DNA of 64,000 nt from Datura wrightii (taxonomy: Eukaryota; Streptophyta; Magnoliopsida; Solanales; Solanaceae). The stretch is taken from positions 64,166,501-64,230,500 of the forward strand of contig JASDFA010000003.1 of NCBI GenBank assembly GCA_035772735.1. Direction: 5' to 3'. Positions within the stretch are counted from its first letter, which is position 1. Each line of letters opens with the position of its first letter. A model generated the notes under the pieces. The model saw only the letters and a list, made by a program, of their open reading frames with translations. It did no database searches and was not told the DNA's origin. This document shows positions 12,158 to 23,188 of the stretch, in pieces. Made by a program: the position numbers and the translations under genes.

Positions 12158-14730
12158 TCAAGTTGGAATTGATCCGGTAGAGAGTAAATGTGGATATTTC
12201 GCCATCATATCTGATTCAGCTTCTAACATAGATGATTTCTCCATAAGACCTTAACTGAAGCTATTTCTTTGTTCCCCCACTTCCGAACTTGATGATCCAA
12301 GATTTCAATGGGAGGTTGTCTTTCACCCCAATGCTGTCTACCGGGACTACCAAGGGTGGATCACCCAAACACTTCTTTAAAAGTGACACATGAAAGACAG
12401 GATAAACTAAGGAAAACTCCGATGGCAAGTCCAACTCATAAGACACTTTATCAACTCTTCTCACAACTCGGTAGGGACCAACATATCAAGGACTTAGTTT
12501 CCCTTTCTTTCCGAACCGCATGACTCCCTTCATGGGAGATACCTTTAGAAAGACCCAGTCGTACACATCAAACTCCAAATCCCACCTCCTCACATCAGGA
12601 TACGATTTCTGATGACTCTGAGTGGTTTTCAACCGGTCCCTTATCAACTGGACCTTTACCATGGCCTCATGAACCGAGTCAGGTCCTATCATGGTTGCCT
12701 CACCTACCTCAAACCAACGGATGGGTGATCTACACCTTCCCCCGTACAGATCTTCGAACGGTTCCATCTTGATACTAGAGCGATAACTGTTATTATAGGC
12801 AAACTCGATCAAGGGAAAATGATCATCCCAACTACCTTTGAAATCCATAACGCATGCCCTCAACACATCCTCGAGGGTCTGAATGGTTCGTTCTTCTTGG
12901 CCGTCTATTTGCAGATGGAAGGATGTACTGAGCTTAACTTGCATCCGAAGTCCTTTTTGAAAAGAACGCCAGAATTTAGAGGTAAACTTAGTACCTCAAT
13001 CTGAGATAATAGAAAAGGGCACTCCGTGAAGTCGAACCAACTCCCAAATATATACAACTTAGCACAGTCATCCGCTGAATCCGTGGTCTGGATAGGTAGG
13101 AAGTCTGCAGCCTTGGTTAAGCTGTCGACCACCACCGAAATAGAATCATAAAGTCATCGAATATGAGGGTGGCCTGTAATGAAATCCATATTAATATCTT
13201 CCCACTTCCAAGTGGGAATGTTGTTATCCTGAAGCACGCCTCCCGGCCTTTGATGCTCGACCTTTACTTGCTGGCAGTTCGGACATTTTTCTACGAGCTC
13301 TGCAATATCCCTCTTCATACCATCCCACCTGTAGATTTCTCTCAAGTACTGATACATCTTCTTGGATCCTGGATGGATATAATATCTGGTACCATGTGCC
13401 TCATGCAAGATTTGGATTCTCAAATCATCAACGTCTGGGACACATTGTCGACCCTGGTATCGTAGCACACCATATCCCTCTTGGGAGAAAACCTCCACCT
13501 TTTGACTCCGCACCGCTTCCTTCAGCTTTCTCAAAATCAGATCCTCATCTTGCCTAGACTTGAAATCAACCACCAAAGATGATTCTGACCTGTTTTGCAC
13601 AACAACGCCGCCATGGGTCGAATCGATCAATCTAACTCGTAGCCTGACAAGTCGGTGGACATCTTCCACCAAGTCCTTCTTTCCCTCATCAACATTAGAC
13701 ACACTCTCTATAGAGAGCCTACTAAGTGCATCTGCAACCATATTAGCCTTGCCTGGGTGGTAGAGAACACTCATGTCGTAGTCCTTCAATAACTCCAACC
13801 ACCTCCTTTGTCGAAGATTTAGATCTTTCTATGAGAACACATATTGCAATCTCTTGTGATCGTGAATACATCCACGTGGACCCCATACAAGTAATGCCGC
13901 CATATCTTCAATGCAAACACCACCGCAGCCTATTCAAGATCATGGGTCGGGTAATTCTTTTCATGAACTTTCAACTATCTTTAGGCATATGCTATTACTT
14001 TCCCATGTAGTATTAATACACACCCGAGTCCAACTCGAGAAGCATCACAATACACCACAAAGACATCCGTACCCTCGGATAGAGTACACACTGGTGCTGA
14101 AGTGGGTCGAGTCTTCAACTCCTGGAAGCTTTTCTCACAAGCCTCCGACCATTGGAACTTTACCTTTTTCTGAGTCAATCTAGTCAACGGGGCTACAATG
14201 AATGAGAAACCTTCAACGAACCTTTGGTAATAACCCGCTAAGCCCAAAAAGCTCTTGATGTCTGATGGGTTCACCGGTTTGGGCCAATTCTTTACCGCCT
14301 CGATCTTTTGAGAATCTACTTTTATACCCTCACTTGAAACCACATGGCCTAGTAATTTCGTAGAATCAAATCAGAACTCACATTTGCTGAACTTTGCATA
14401 CAGCTGCTGAGGCTTGAGGGTTTGTAGCACTACTCTCAGGTGAGCGACATGCTCCACCTCGCTCCGAGAGTATATGAGAATATTATCGATAAATACAATC
14501 ATGAACAGGTCTAGATATGCCTTAAATACCCTGTTCATCAGATCTATAAAAGTTGCAGGGGCATTGGTTAGTCCAAAATACATAACTACAAACTCATAGT
14601 GGCCATACCGGGTTCTGAAGGCCGTCTTTGGAATGTCACACTCCCGAACTCTGAGATGGTGATATTCATACCTGAGATCTATCTTCAAGAAACACCTGGC
14701 ACCTTGGAGCTGGTAAAAAAAATCATTAAT
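12158..14730 (-). pseudogene. pol: D pol, distal part: RT palm, RNase H, integrase, chromodomain remnant
   Basis: Minus-strand continuation of D pol after the E insertion. From 14730 down: RT from RINDFFYQLQGA through FRTRYGHYEFVVM and the catalytic box, which reads FIDN (FIDD in the family). A frame break follows near 14350, then connection and RNase H (SFLGLAGYYQRFVEGF, VVYCDASRVGLGCVL), then a break near 13980. The frame 13798-13154 has the RNase H end (VADALSRLS) and integrase HHCC zinc finger (H..HPG...C..C). The integrase core is frameshifted near 13040. From 12944 the core end (TIQTLEDVLRACVMDF, EFAYNNSYRS) and C-terminal domain (DWVFLKVSPMKGVMRFGKKGKLSP) are readable. A degenerate chromodomain ends at a TGA near 12158. 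Inactive. Confidence 0.9.
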
Positions 14731-14735
14731 CCAGG

Positions 14736-16932
14736 TGTAACACCCCGGAAAGGGCCTATGAATAGACCCGGGAGTTGAAGTCAAAAATTGCTGAAAATCT
14801 GGAATTTGCACCAGTACGACTCAAGGTATGAGTCATGGTGAGGACTTACGACTCGTGACTCGAGTCGTGAGGAAACCAGGAGCCTAAGGTTGTGTCATGA
14901 GTAGTCCTACGAATCATGGTTATAAGGTACGACTCGTGGTTAGGAGTTGTGGTGAATGTCTCAGTGGTGCCAGAGTGGGTCGTCAAGGGTCATGGTATGA
15001 CTCGTAGGATAAAGCGAAGATTCGTTGTGAGGTGTTATGATTAAGTCGTATTTGTTTGGTGGATGGTACCACAGTTGACAGTATGACCCATAGGATGGTG
15101 GTACGAGTCGTGGTATAACAGTCGTGAACAAATTTAGAAAGTTAGGAGAAAGGGTTAAGTTACCACGAGAGGTAACCACGAGTCATGACTTGATGGTATG
15201 ACTCGTGGCATGACTCATGGTCAGGGCCAGAACTGCTTTTCAGGGAAATTTCAGTAAGGGAAATTTTGACTTTTCTATGCTTTTGGGCCCTAAACCACGT
15301 TGTTTTTTGATCGGAATAGGGTTTTTAAGGGATGAAAACCCCTGTTAAGTTCATTTTAGCAGTTACAAGTGTTAGAGAAGGGAGTAGGAAGGGTTTCGAG
15401 CAACTTTCTTCAAGATTATTGTAGTTTTCACTTAGGGTTCTTCAAGGCAGTACGAAATCATGAAATTTCCAAGTATGTGGGGTTTTGAATGGGTAGATTA
15501 GACCCTACCCATGCCCATTTCTATCCATTACCTATGATTAAGTTACCAAATTATTGTGGGTCTTAACCCAATTGCATGATTTCTCACAAGTTTACATGAA
15601 AGTGGGTAGTATATTTAAATTACGGATTTTGAAGTATTTGGGATGATATTGCTTGTATATTTTATATTTCACGATTTGATACTCTAAAAGTATGGATGCC
15701 CAATTATGAAGGATTTTTAGTAAAATTCATGTTCATGATGATTCCACAAGCTTAATACAAATTTTTGAATTTCAAGAATGTCTTCAATTTTTCTATTTCT
15801 TATGTTGTCATGATTATGTATCGCATAAACTAAGCATTTCAAGCATGATTAAGATTTTAGTCCGTGCCAATATGTTGTGTATGATTTATGAACTACGTCT
15901 TTGGCCGACTCACGGGCCCAAATTCCATGGCTAGTGTTATGAACTTTCAAGCATGGTATGATTTTCACGATTAAACTAGTCGTGCATGTTGCGTATGAAT
16001 TTCTATGAGAACGTTGCATGTTTTAGGAGTAGTACTTAACACCTAGTAGGTTCGGGGCCTAAATTATTCCCCGAATCTCAGAACTATGTGCCACCGTAGG
16101 ATTATGTTTGGGACCTTCTCAGAGACTGTCCCCTATGCCCTATGGGGCCTTCATGAGTGATATCATGCCTTTCATGGTTCATACCCTTGGAAAGGTATGA
16201 ACGGCCTCCCGACTAGGCGTACAAGTCGGACTTCATGTGTGCTCACGTGGAGTATGTCGGTTATAGAAATATCCCATTGTTCCTCATGGTTTTGAAATAT
16301 GCATGATTATGTTCTTTTCGCTCAAGTTATGATTTATGAAATGTTTTTCTCGCATGATTTGACTTTGATGGGTTTATGAATATTTTTGGAAATATTGAGC
16401 CTTATGATATACTTACAATTTCAGTCTTATAATCATGATGTCCCCACTCCTTTAACATTTATGTTTTAAAGCATTGCTTTTCATACCTTACATACTCAGT
16501 ACTATCCAAGTACTGACCCACATAATTTCAGGATTCGGTTCGCAGGTTCAGCATCGTCCCTAGCTTGCGCTCAGTTTCGCTCAGTCTTCAGTGGTGAGTC
16601 CTCATGATCCGAGGGCTTCATGTTCAGACTTGTTAATTGTATTATGTTCTCAAAAATGTTTGGGTTAGTTGGGGTCTTATTCCTTCAACATGTCTTTTAT
16701 GATTAGAGGCTTGCAGACTTATGTGTAGTCTTCAGCCGTTTTTTTTTGGATCTGGTATTGTTGTTTTCTTTATATCTCATGATACAACTTTTAGCTGGTT
16801 CATGCTGGATAAGTTATGTTTTCCGCATAATATGAATGAATTAGTATTATGCTAACGCCATGGGTTCACTTGGGGTCTCTCGGGGCTCCTTGTCCCGTGT
16901 CTATGATTCAGGTGTACTCTCGGGTCGTGAAA
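14736..16932 (+). repeat. E 5' LTR
   Basis: 2197 bp, about 380 bp longer than the 3' LTR (21268-23082). The extra sequence is the array of GACTCGTGG-type words at about 14840-15210. Elsewhere the two align closely. The CA terminus is mutated to AA just before the primer site. Confidence 0.93.
14815..15215 (+). promoter_or_regulatory. short-motif array in E U3 (GACTCGTGG words)
   Basis: Dense, imperfect repeats of TACGACTCGTGG, CACGAGTCATGA and related self-complementary words. In the 3' LTR only the two ends remain (near 21352-21372), with the middle missing, as expected from a deletion between similar words. Position near the LTR start suggests a U3 regulatory region. Similar arrays sit in the LTRs of D, G and I. 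Confidence 0.55.
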
Positions 16933-16936
16933 ACCT

Positions 16937-16948
16937 TGGTATCAGAGC
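16937..16948 (+). promoter_or_regulatory. E primer-binding site (tRNA-iMet)
   Basis: TGGTATCAGAGC, the exact complement of the plant initiator tRNA-Met 3' end as used by Del/Tekay elements, four bases after the 5' LTR. Confidence 0.93.
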
Positions 16949-17144
16949 AATAGGTTTAGATGTGTCCTAGAGAGTTTAAAAACAGCATTAGGTAGAGTCT
17001 TTTTCATGGATGTGAAGTGCGCCACACTTGTGACGAAGAGGCTACTGGACGTTTTAGGAATATTCCCTTTTTTCATGATCTATGTCGTGTGGTCGAAATC
17101 TCTCCCTCTTTGTAATTCGTGTTGTTCGCGATTGCAGAAAATTT

Positions 17145-18280
17145 ATGGCTCCCAGTAGGATAATTAGAAGGAGGAACAGAAATGATGAAGGCCACGGGGG
17201 TGGCAACGATGATAGGCGTCAGCAAGCCCCACCTGTTCAAGAGCCCCAGGCACCCGAGCCAGCTACCAATGCCGAGTTTCGGGCGGCTATTCAAATGCTG
17301 GCGCATGCATTGACCGCTCAGGTCAACCAGTTGGCTGTTGCACTTGTTCCTCAGAACGACAATGCAGCGGCATCCCGGATCAAAGACTTTTTGAGGATAA
17401 ACCCTCCCGTGTTCACAGGGGCAAAGGAGGACGAGGATCCACATGAGTTCATCGAAGGGATTTTGAAGGTCACTCAGGTCATGGGAATGACAAGTGAGGA
17501 ATGTGTTGATTTGGCCTCTTATCAGCTAAAGGAGGTCATTTACATTTGGTTCAAGAAATGGAGGGATAACAAGGCAGCAGGAGCAGGCCCTATCAGCTGG
17601 AATGAGTTCCACATAGCCTTTCTCGACAGGTTCTTCCCTCGGGAGATGAGGGAACTAAAAGCAACTTACTTTGTCAACCTTAAGCAAGAAAAGATCACGG
17701 TGCTGGAATATGCACTTGAGTTCACTCGTTTGTCAAAATATGCCCTGAAGTTAGTGATGGATCAAAGGGCGTGGGTGAGCAGATTCGTGCAGGAAGTAGT
17801 TGAGTATCTGGATAAGGACTGCAGAACAACCATGCTTCATCAGGATATGGACTACCCCTGGATAGTCCTCTATGCTCAGCAGATGGAAGCAGCTTATATG
17901 AGGCAGGGAGAGGCCAAGAGGTCTTGAACTGATAGCCACAGGTTCTCCCAGCCTAAGCCAAGGGGTGAATTTCACCAGCAGTCCCAGCACAGGCCCACTT
18001 CACTAGCACCATCTTCAGCAAGTAGTACATCCAGGTCACAGGACAGTCAGAGGAGTAGGGCCTCAGGTTCGAGGAGTCAGAACAACATGCACACAGAGTG
18101 CACATTCCCATCTTGTGCTACTTGTGGCAAGAACCACCCTGGGAAACGTTTGGTGGGCTCAGATGGTTATTTCGAGTGTGGAAAACCCGGAAACATACTT
18201 AGGGATTGCCTTGCAACTAGGTCAGGGGGTAGTGGAGCCCGCATTTCAGCAGCTAGTTCAGCCATCCCAGTAGCACGTTA
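17145..18280 (+). pseudogene. gag: E gag, interrupted by stops
   Basis: Starts at the first ATG after the leader (MAPSRIIRRRNRN), a usual start for this lineage; upstream in-frame codons are leader. The Gag core has NPPVFTGAKEDEDPHEFIEG, YQLKEVIYIWFKKW, FLDRFFPREMRELKA and MTVQEYALEFTRLSKYA-type text. An in-frame TGA at 17925 ends the first frame after GEAKRS. The same frame resumes with a serine-rich linker and a zinc knuckle remnant FECGKPGNILRDC (near 18170-18208), ending at a TAG near 18279. Family Gag would span both parts. It packages RNA in the particle. Confidence 0.88.
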
Positions 18281-18720
18281 GAGTCAGCAGGGTGCTTCAA
18301 CAAGCTCAGCTGGCGGCCAGTGCCAAAATCGGTTTTATGCACTTGGCTCTCAGTAGGAGCAAGAGACTTCTCCCGATGTGGTTACGGGTATGTTGCGAGT
18401 TTTTCACATTGATGCTTATGCTTTATTAGATCCGGGAGCCACACTATCTTTTGTGACACCTTACATTGCTAGTCTCTTTGGAGTCAGCCCTGAAATCTTG
18501 TCCGAACCATTTTCTGTCTCTACCCCGGTTGGTGATTTAGTCGTAGAGAGGTGGGTATATAGAGGTTGCCCTATTAGAGTGTTACATAAGGTTACCTCCG
18601 TAGACTTAGTAGAATTGGCTATGACTAATTTTGATATCATCTTAGGCATGGATTGGTTGTTTGCATGTTATGCTTCTGTTAACTGTAGATCTCGGGCAGT
18701 GGAGTTTTGATTTCCAGGTG
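18281..18720 (+). pseudogene. E aspartic protease
   Basis: In frame after two TAG codons (near 18279 and 18354). The active-site strip ALLDPGATLSFV (D-P-G-A at 18429-18440, where family members have DSGA or DPGA) opens a retropepsin-like fold. It continues with SEPFSVSTPVGDLVVERVY-type text and ends NFDIILGMDWL...RAVEF before a TGA at 18708. It would mature Gag-Pol in the particle. Confidence 0.85.
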
Positions 18721-19276
18721 AACCAATTTTAGAATGAAGGGGTGGTTCAGCAGTACCTATAGGTCACTTTATCTTCTACATCAAGGCTAGAAAAATGATT
18801 TCCAAGGGTTGTATTTACCACTTGGTTAGGGTTAAGGATGTCACGTCCGAGACCTCAACCATTCAGTTAGTCCCTGTGGTGGGTGAATACCTCGAGGTAT
18901 TCCCAGATGACCTACCAGGTGTCCCTCCCGAGAGGGAGATTGATTTTGAGATTGACCTTTTACCCGACACGTAGCCCATATCAATTCCTCCTTACCGTAT
19001 GGCCCCAGCCGAACTAAAAGAGTTAAAGGAGCAGTTGAAGGATTTTCTAAACAAGGGTTTCATTAGGCCGAGCAAGTCTCCATGGGGTTCCCCAGTGTTG
19101 TTTGTCTAGAAGAAAGACGGTTCCCTGTGGATGTGTATTGAGTATAGACAGTTGAACAAGGTCTCCACAAAGAATAGATATCCCTTACCTAGGATTGATG
19201 ACATATTCGATCAACTTTAGGGTGCCAAATACTTCTCTAAGATAGATCTCAGGTCTGGGTATCATCAGCTTGGGGT
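18721..19276 (+). pseudogene. pol: E reverse transcriptase, N-terminal part only
   Basis: Readable as ARKMISKGCIYHLVRV, VFPDDLPGVPPEREIDF, PISIPPYRMAPAELKELKEQ, GFIRPSKSPWGSPVLFV, CIEYRQLNKVSTKNRYPLPRIDD and KIDLRSGYHQLGV. At least three TAG codons stand where relatives have CAG (DT*PIS, FV*KK, QL*GA). The sequence breaks off after SGYHQL, before the FIDD box, and jumps to the end of RNase H. The catalytic palm is therefore absent. Confidence 0.88.
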
Positions 19277-21021
19277 TCATGTAGATGTATTCATAGACCA
19301 CAAGAGTTTACAATATGTGTTCACACAGAAGGAACTAAATCTTTGGTAATGGAGATGGTTAGAGCTACTTAAGGACTACGAGATGAGTGTCCTTTATCAC
19401 CAGGATAAGGCCAACGTGCTAGAAGTTTCCCTTAGTAGACTTTCTATGGGAAATGTGTCACATGTGAGTGAAGACAGGAAGGAGCTGGTAAAGGAGGTAC
19501 ATCGACTTGCACGGTTGGGAGTTAGGTTAGTTGGTTCAACTGATGGTGGGATGGTAGTTTAGAATAGATCAGAGTCATCCTTGGTAGCGGAGGTGAAGGC
19601 TAAACAAGATGAAGACCAAATATTGGTGAAGTTTAAAGAAGCTGTTCAAAATTAGAATGTAGAAGTCTTCTCCAAAGGGGGAGATGGTGTGCTTCGGTAC
19701 CAGGGTCGCTTATGTGTCCCGAGTGTGGGTGATTTGAGAAGCCAGATGTTACATGAGGCTCACGGGTACATATATTCTATACATCCAGGTGCCATCAAAA
19801 TGTATCATGCCTTGTGGGAAATCTACTGGTTGAATGGCATAAAGCAGGATATTGCAGAATTTGTAGCTAAGTGATCGAATTGCCAACTAGTGAAAGTCGA
19901 GTATTAGAGACCGGGGGGTGTACTCCAAGATATAAGAATTCCTACTTGGAAGTGGGAAGAAATCAACATGGACTTTGTAACAGGCACGCACTCATAGATA
20001 GTATGCCTCCATTTGGGTTGTAGTGGACAGGTTGACCAATGTTACGCATTTCCTACCGGTCAAAACCACCGATTCAGTAGAATATTATTCAAAGTTATAC
20101 ATCCGAGAGTCGGTTAGACTACATGGAGTGCCCTTATCCATTATATCAGACAGAGGTACCCAGTTTACCTCTTAATTCTGGAGATCTTTTCAAAAGGGAC
20201 GTGGAACCCAGGTCAAGCATAGCACGACATTCCATCTGCAAACAGATGGTCAGGTGGAGCGAACTATCCATACTCTCGAGGACATGTTGAGAGCTTGTAA
20301 TGTTGACTTCAAGGGTATTTGGGAAGAGCATTTTCCTCTTGTTGAGTTCGCTTACAACAACAGCTACCACTCCAGCGTACAAATGGCACCGTTCGAGGCC
20401 CTTTACGAGCGACGGTGTAGATCGCCCATTGGGTGGTTTGAAGTCGGTGAGACTTCATTTGTGGGACCCGATTTAGTCGATGAAGCTATGAAAAAAGTTC
20501 AGTTAATAAGAGCAAGGCTAAAAACGGCTCAAAGTCGCCAAAAGTCTTATGCAGATACGAGGAGAAGGGATCTTGCGTTTGCGGTCGATGATTGGGTGTT
20601 TCTGAAGGTATCTCCCATGAAAGGAGTGATGACATTTGGAAAGAAAGGAAAACTCAGCCCCAGCTATGTTAGCCAATATCGGATTGTGAGGCGAGTGGAT
20701 AAAGTAGCCTATGAGTTAGAGTTACCTTCAGAGTTGGCTTCGGTTCACCCCACATTTCATGTATTGCTCTTGAGAAAGTGCATGGGAGATCCATCCTTAG
20801 TGGTTCTGGTGGAAAGTGTTGGCGTGAAGGATAGCCTCAATTATGAAGAGATCCCTGTTACAATCTTGGATCGTCAGGTTCGAATGTTCAGGAACAAAGT
20901 AGTAGCTTCAGTGAAGGTGTTATGGAGAAATCAGCATGTTGAGGGAGCTACGTGGGAAGCTGAAGCAGATATGATGGCCAAAAACCCCCATTTGTTCCCT
21001 GTCGGCCCAGTTTCAATTTGA
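19277..21021 (+). pseudogene. pol: E RNase H end, integrase and chromodomain
   Basis: Starts abruptly at VFIDHKSLQYVFTQKELN and runs through LLKDYEMSVLYHQDKAN to the integrase zinc finger (HEAHGYIYSIHPGAIKMY, then C..C with the first C mutated to a stop). The core is frameshifted around 20000-20250. From about 20248 the frame is open to the TGA at 21021: RTIHTLEDMLRAC, EFAYNNSYHSSVQMAPFEALY, DWVFLKVSPMKGVM and FHVLLLRKCMGDPS. The end is a chromodomain-like tail, ILDRQVRMFRNKVVASVKVL followed by WRNQHVEGATWEAEADMMAK. In this lineage the chromodomain directs integration to heterochromatin. Confidence 0.9.
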
Positions 21022-21231
21022 GGTATCAGTTTTGTCCTAAGACTTCCATTCAGCTTTTCATGTTTTGTTCACGCGTATAAGTTTGTGTTATGATATGATG
21101 TATGTAAGTGATGTCTGAACTCAGACCAGCTATGTGGTTCTTTTCGGGGGTAGGCATTCCGGCAGTTTCCAGCATAAATGATTAGCATCTATATATAGTG
21201 ATTGTATGTTTCCGTTTGCTACTTGTTTCCC

Positions 21232-21267
21232 AACATTCGAGGACGAATGTTTCCAAGGGGGAGATAT
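21232..21267 (+). promoter_or_regulatory. E pre-PPT hairpin and polypurine tract
   Basis: AACATTCG (21232-21239), AGGA loop, CGAATGTT (21244-21251): perfect 8-bp stem. CCAAGGGGGAGATAT follows and abuts the 3' LTR at 21268. Confidence 0.82.
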
Positions 21268-23082
21268 TGTAACACCCTAGAAGGGCCTACGAATTGACCC
21301 GGGAGTTGAAGTTGAAAACTACAGAAATTGTGGAATTTGCACCAGTACGACTCAAGGTACAAGTCGTGGTCGGGGCCAGAACTGCTTTTCAGGAAAATTT
21401 TAGTAAGGGCAATTTCGACTTTTCTATGCTTTTGGGCCCTAAACCACATTGTTTTGAGGTCGGAACAGGGTCTTTAATGGATGAAAACTCCTGTTAAGTT
21501 TATTTTACCAGTTACAAGTGTTAGAGAATGGAGTAGGAAGGGTTTCAAGCAACTTTCTTCAAGATTCTTCAAGTTTTCACATAGGGTTCTTCAAGGGAGT
21601 AGGAAATCACAAAATTTCTAGGTATGTGGGGTTTTGAATGGGTAGATTAGACCCTACCCATGCCAATTCTTTTCATTTCCTATGATTAAGTTATCAAATT
21701 CTTGTGGGTCTTAACCTAATTGCATGATTTCTGACAAGTTTACATGAAAGTGTGGTAGTATGTTTAAATTATGGATTTTGAAGTATTTGGGCTTATATTG
21801 CTTGTATATTTTATATTTCATGATTTAAAACTCTAAAAATATGGACGCCCAATTATGAAGTATTTTTAGTAAAATTCATGTTTATGATGATTCAACAAGC
21901 TTAATATGAATTTTTGAATTTCAAGCATGTCTTCACGTTTTCTATTTCTTATGTTGTCATGATTATGTTTCGTATAAACTAAGCATTTCACGCATGATTA
22001 GGATTTTGGGCCATGCCCATATGTTGTGTATGATTTATGAACTACGTCTTTGACCGACTCACGGGCCCAAATTCCATGGCTAGTATTATGAACTTTCAAG
22101 CATGGCATGATTTTCACGATTAAACTAGCCGTGCATGTTATGTATGAATTTCTATGAGCACATTGCATGTTTTGGGAGTAGTACTTAACACCGAGTAGGT
22201 TCAGGGCCCAAGTTACGCCCCAAATCTCAAAACTACGTGCCACCGTTGGATTATGTTTGGGACCTCCTCAGTCACTGTCCCCTATTCCCTATGGGTCCTT
22301 CATGAGTGATATCACGCCTTTTATGGTTCATAACCTTGGCAAGGTATGAACGACCTCCCGACTAGGCGTACAAGTCGGACTTCATGTGTGCTCATGTGGA
22401 GTATCTCGGTTATAGAAATCTCCCATTGTTCCTCATGGTTTTTAAATATGCATGATTATGTTCTTTTGTCTCAAGTTATGATTTATGAAATGTTTTTCCG
22501 ACATGATATGACTTTGATGGGTTTATGAAAATTTTTGGAAATAACGATCCTTATGATATACTTACAATTTTAGTCTTATAATCATGATGTCCCCACTCCT
22601 TTAACTTTTATGTTTTTAAGCATTGATTTGCATACCTTACATACTCAGTACTATCCAATTACTGACCCCCATATTTTCAGGATTCGGTTCGCAGGTTTAG
22701 CATTGTCCCTAGCTTGCACTCAGTTCCGCTTAGTCTTCAGTGGTGCGTCCTCATGATCCGAGGGCTTCATGTTCAGACTCGTTTAATTGTCTTATGTTCT
22801 CAAAATGTTTGGGTTAGTTGGGGTATTGTCCCTTCAACCCGTCTTTTAATGATTAGAGGCTTTCAGACTTATGTGTAGTATTCAGCCGTTTATGTTTGGA
22901 TCTTGTATTGTTGTTTTCTTTATATCTGATGATACGAATTTCAGCTAGTTCATGCTTGATAAGTTAAGTTTACTGCCTTATATGAATGAATTAGTATTAT
23001 GGTCACGCCATGGGTTGACTTGGGGTCTCTAGGGGCTCCTTGTCCCGTGTCTATGATCCAGGTGTACTCTCGGGTCGTGACA
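21268..23082 (+). repeat. E 3' LTR
   Basis: 1815 bp, same ends as the 5' LTR but lacking the U3 motif array. Followed by the target duplication CCTGG. Confidence 0.93.
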
Positions 23083-23188
23083 CCTGGGCAAGGGGTACCT
23101 ATTCTTGATAGTGACTTTATTCAACTGCCGATAATACATGCACAAGCGAAGGGAACTGTCCTTCTCTCGAACAAATAATACTGGTGCA
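23083..23188 (-). pseudogene. pol: D RT fragment isolated between E and B
   Basis: Reading on the minus strand: APVLFVREKDSSLRLCMYYR followed by QLNKVTIKNRYPLPR. It joins SPWG at 30889 (across B) to RINDFF at 14730 (across E). Only about 100 bp of D survive here. It shows that both insertions hit the same pol gene in the same element. Confidence 0.92.

Larger units (their letters stand above)
14736..23082 (+). mobile_element. Element E: Del/Tekay chromovirus, RT-deleted
   Basis: Plus-strand element of 8347 bp inserted in the RT of D, in opposite orientation. LTRs start TGTAACACC and end in GTCGTGACA-like text. The target duplication is CCAGG (14731-14735) against CCTGG (23083-23087); the D reading frame (YPLP|RIND) shows that CCTGG is original. 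The order is PBS for tRNA-iMet, gag, protease, RT start, RNase H end, integrase, chromodomain, PPT. About 240 codons of RT and RNase H are missing at 19277, so it could not reverse-transcribe by itself. Many in-frame TAG codons add to the decay. Confidence 0.94.
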
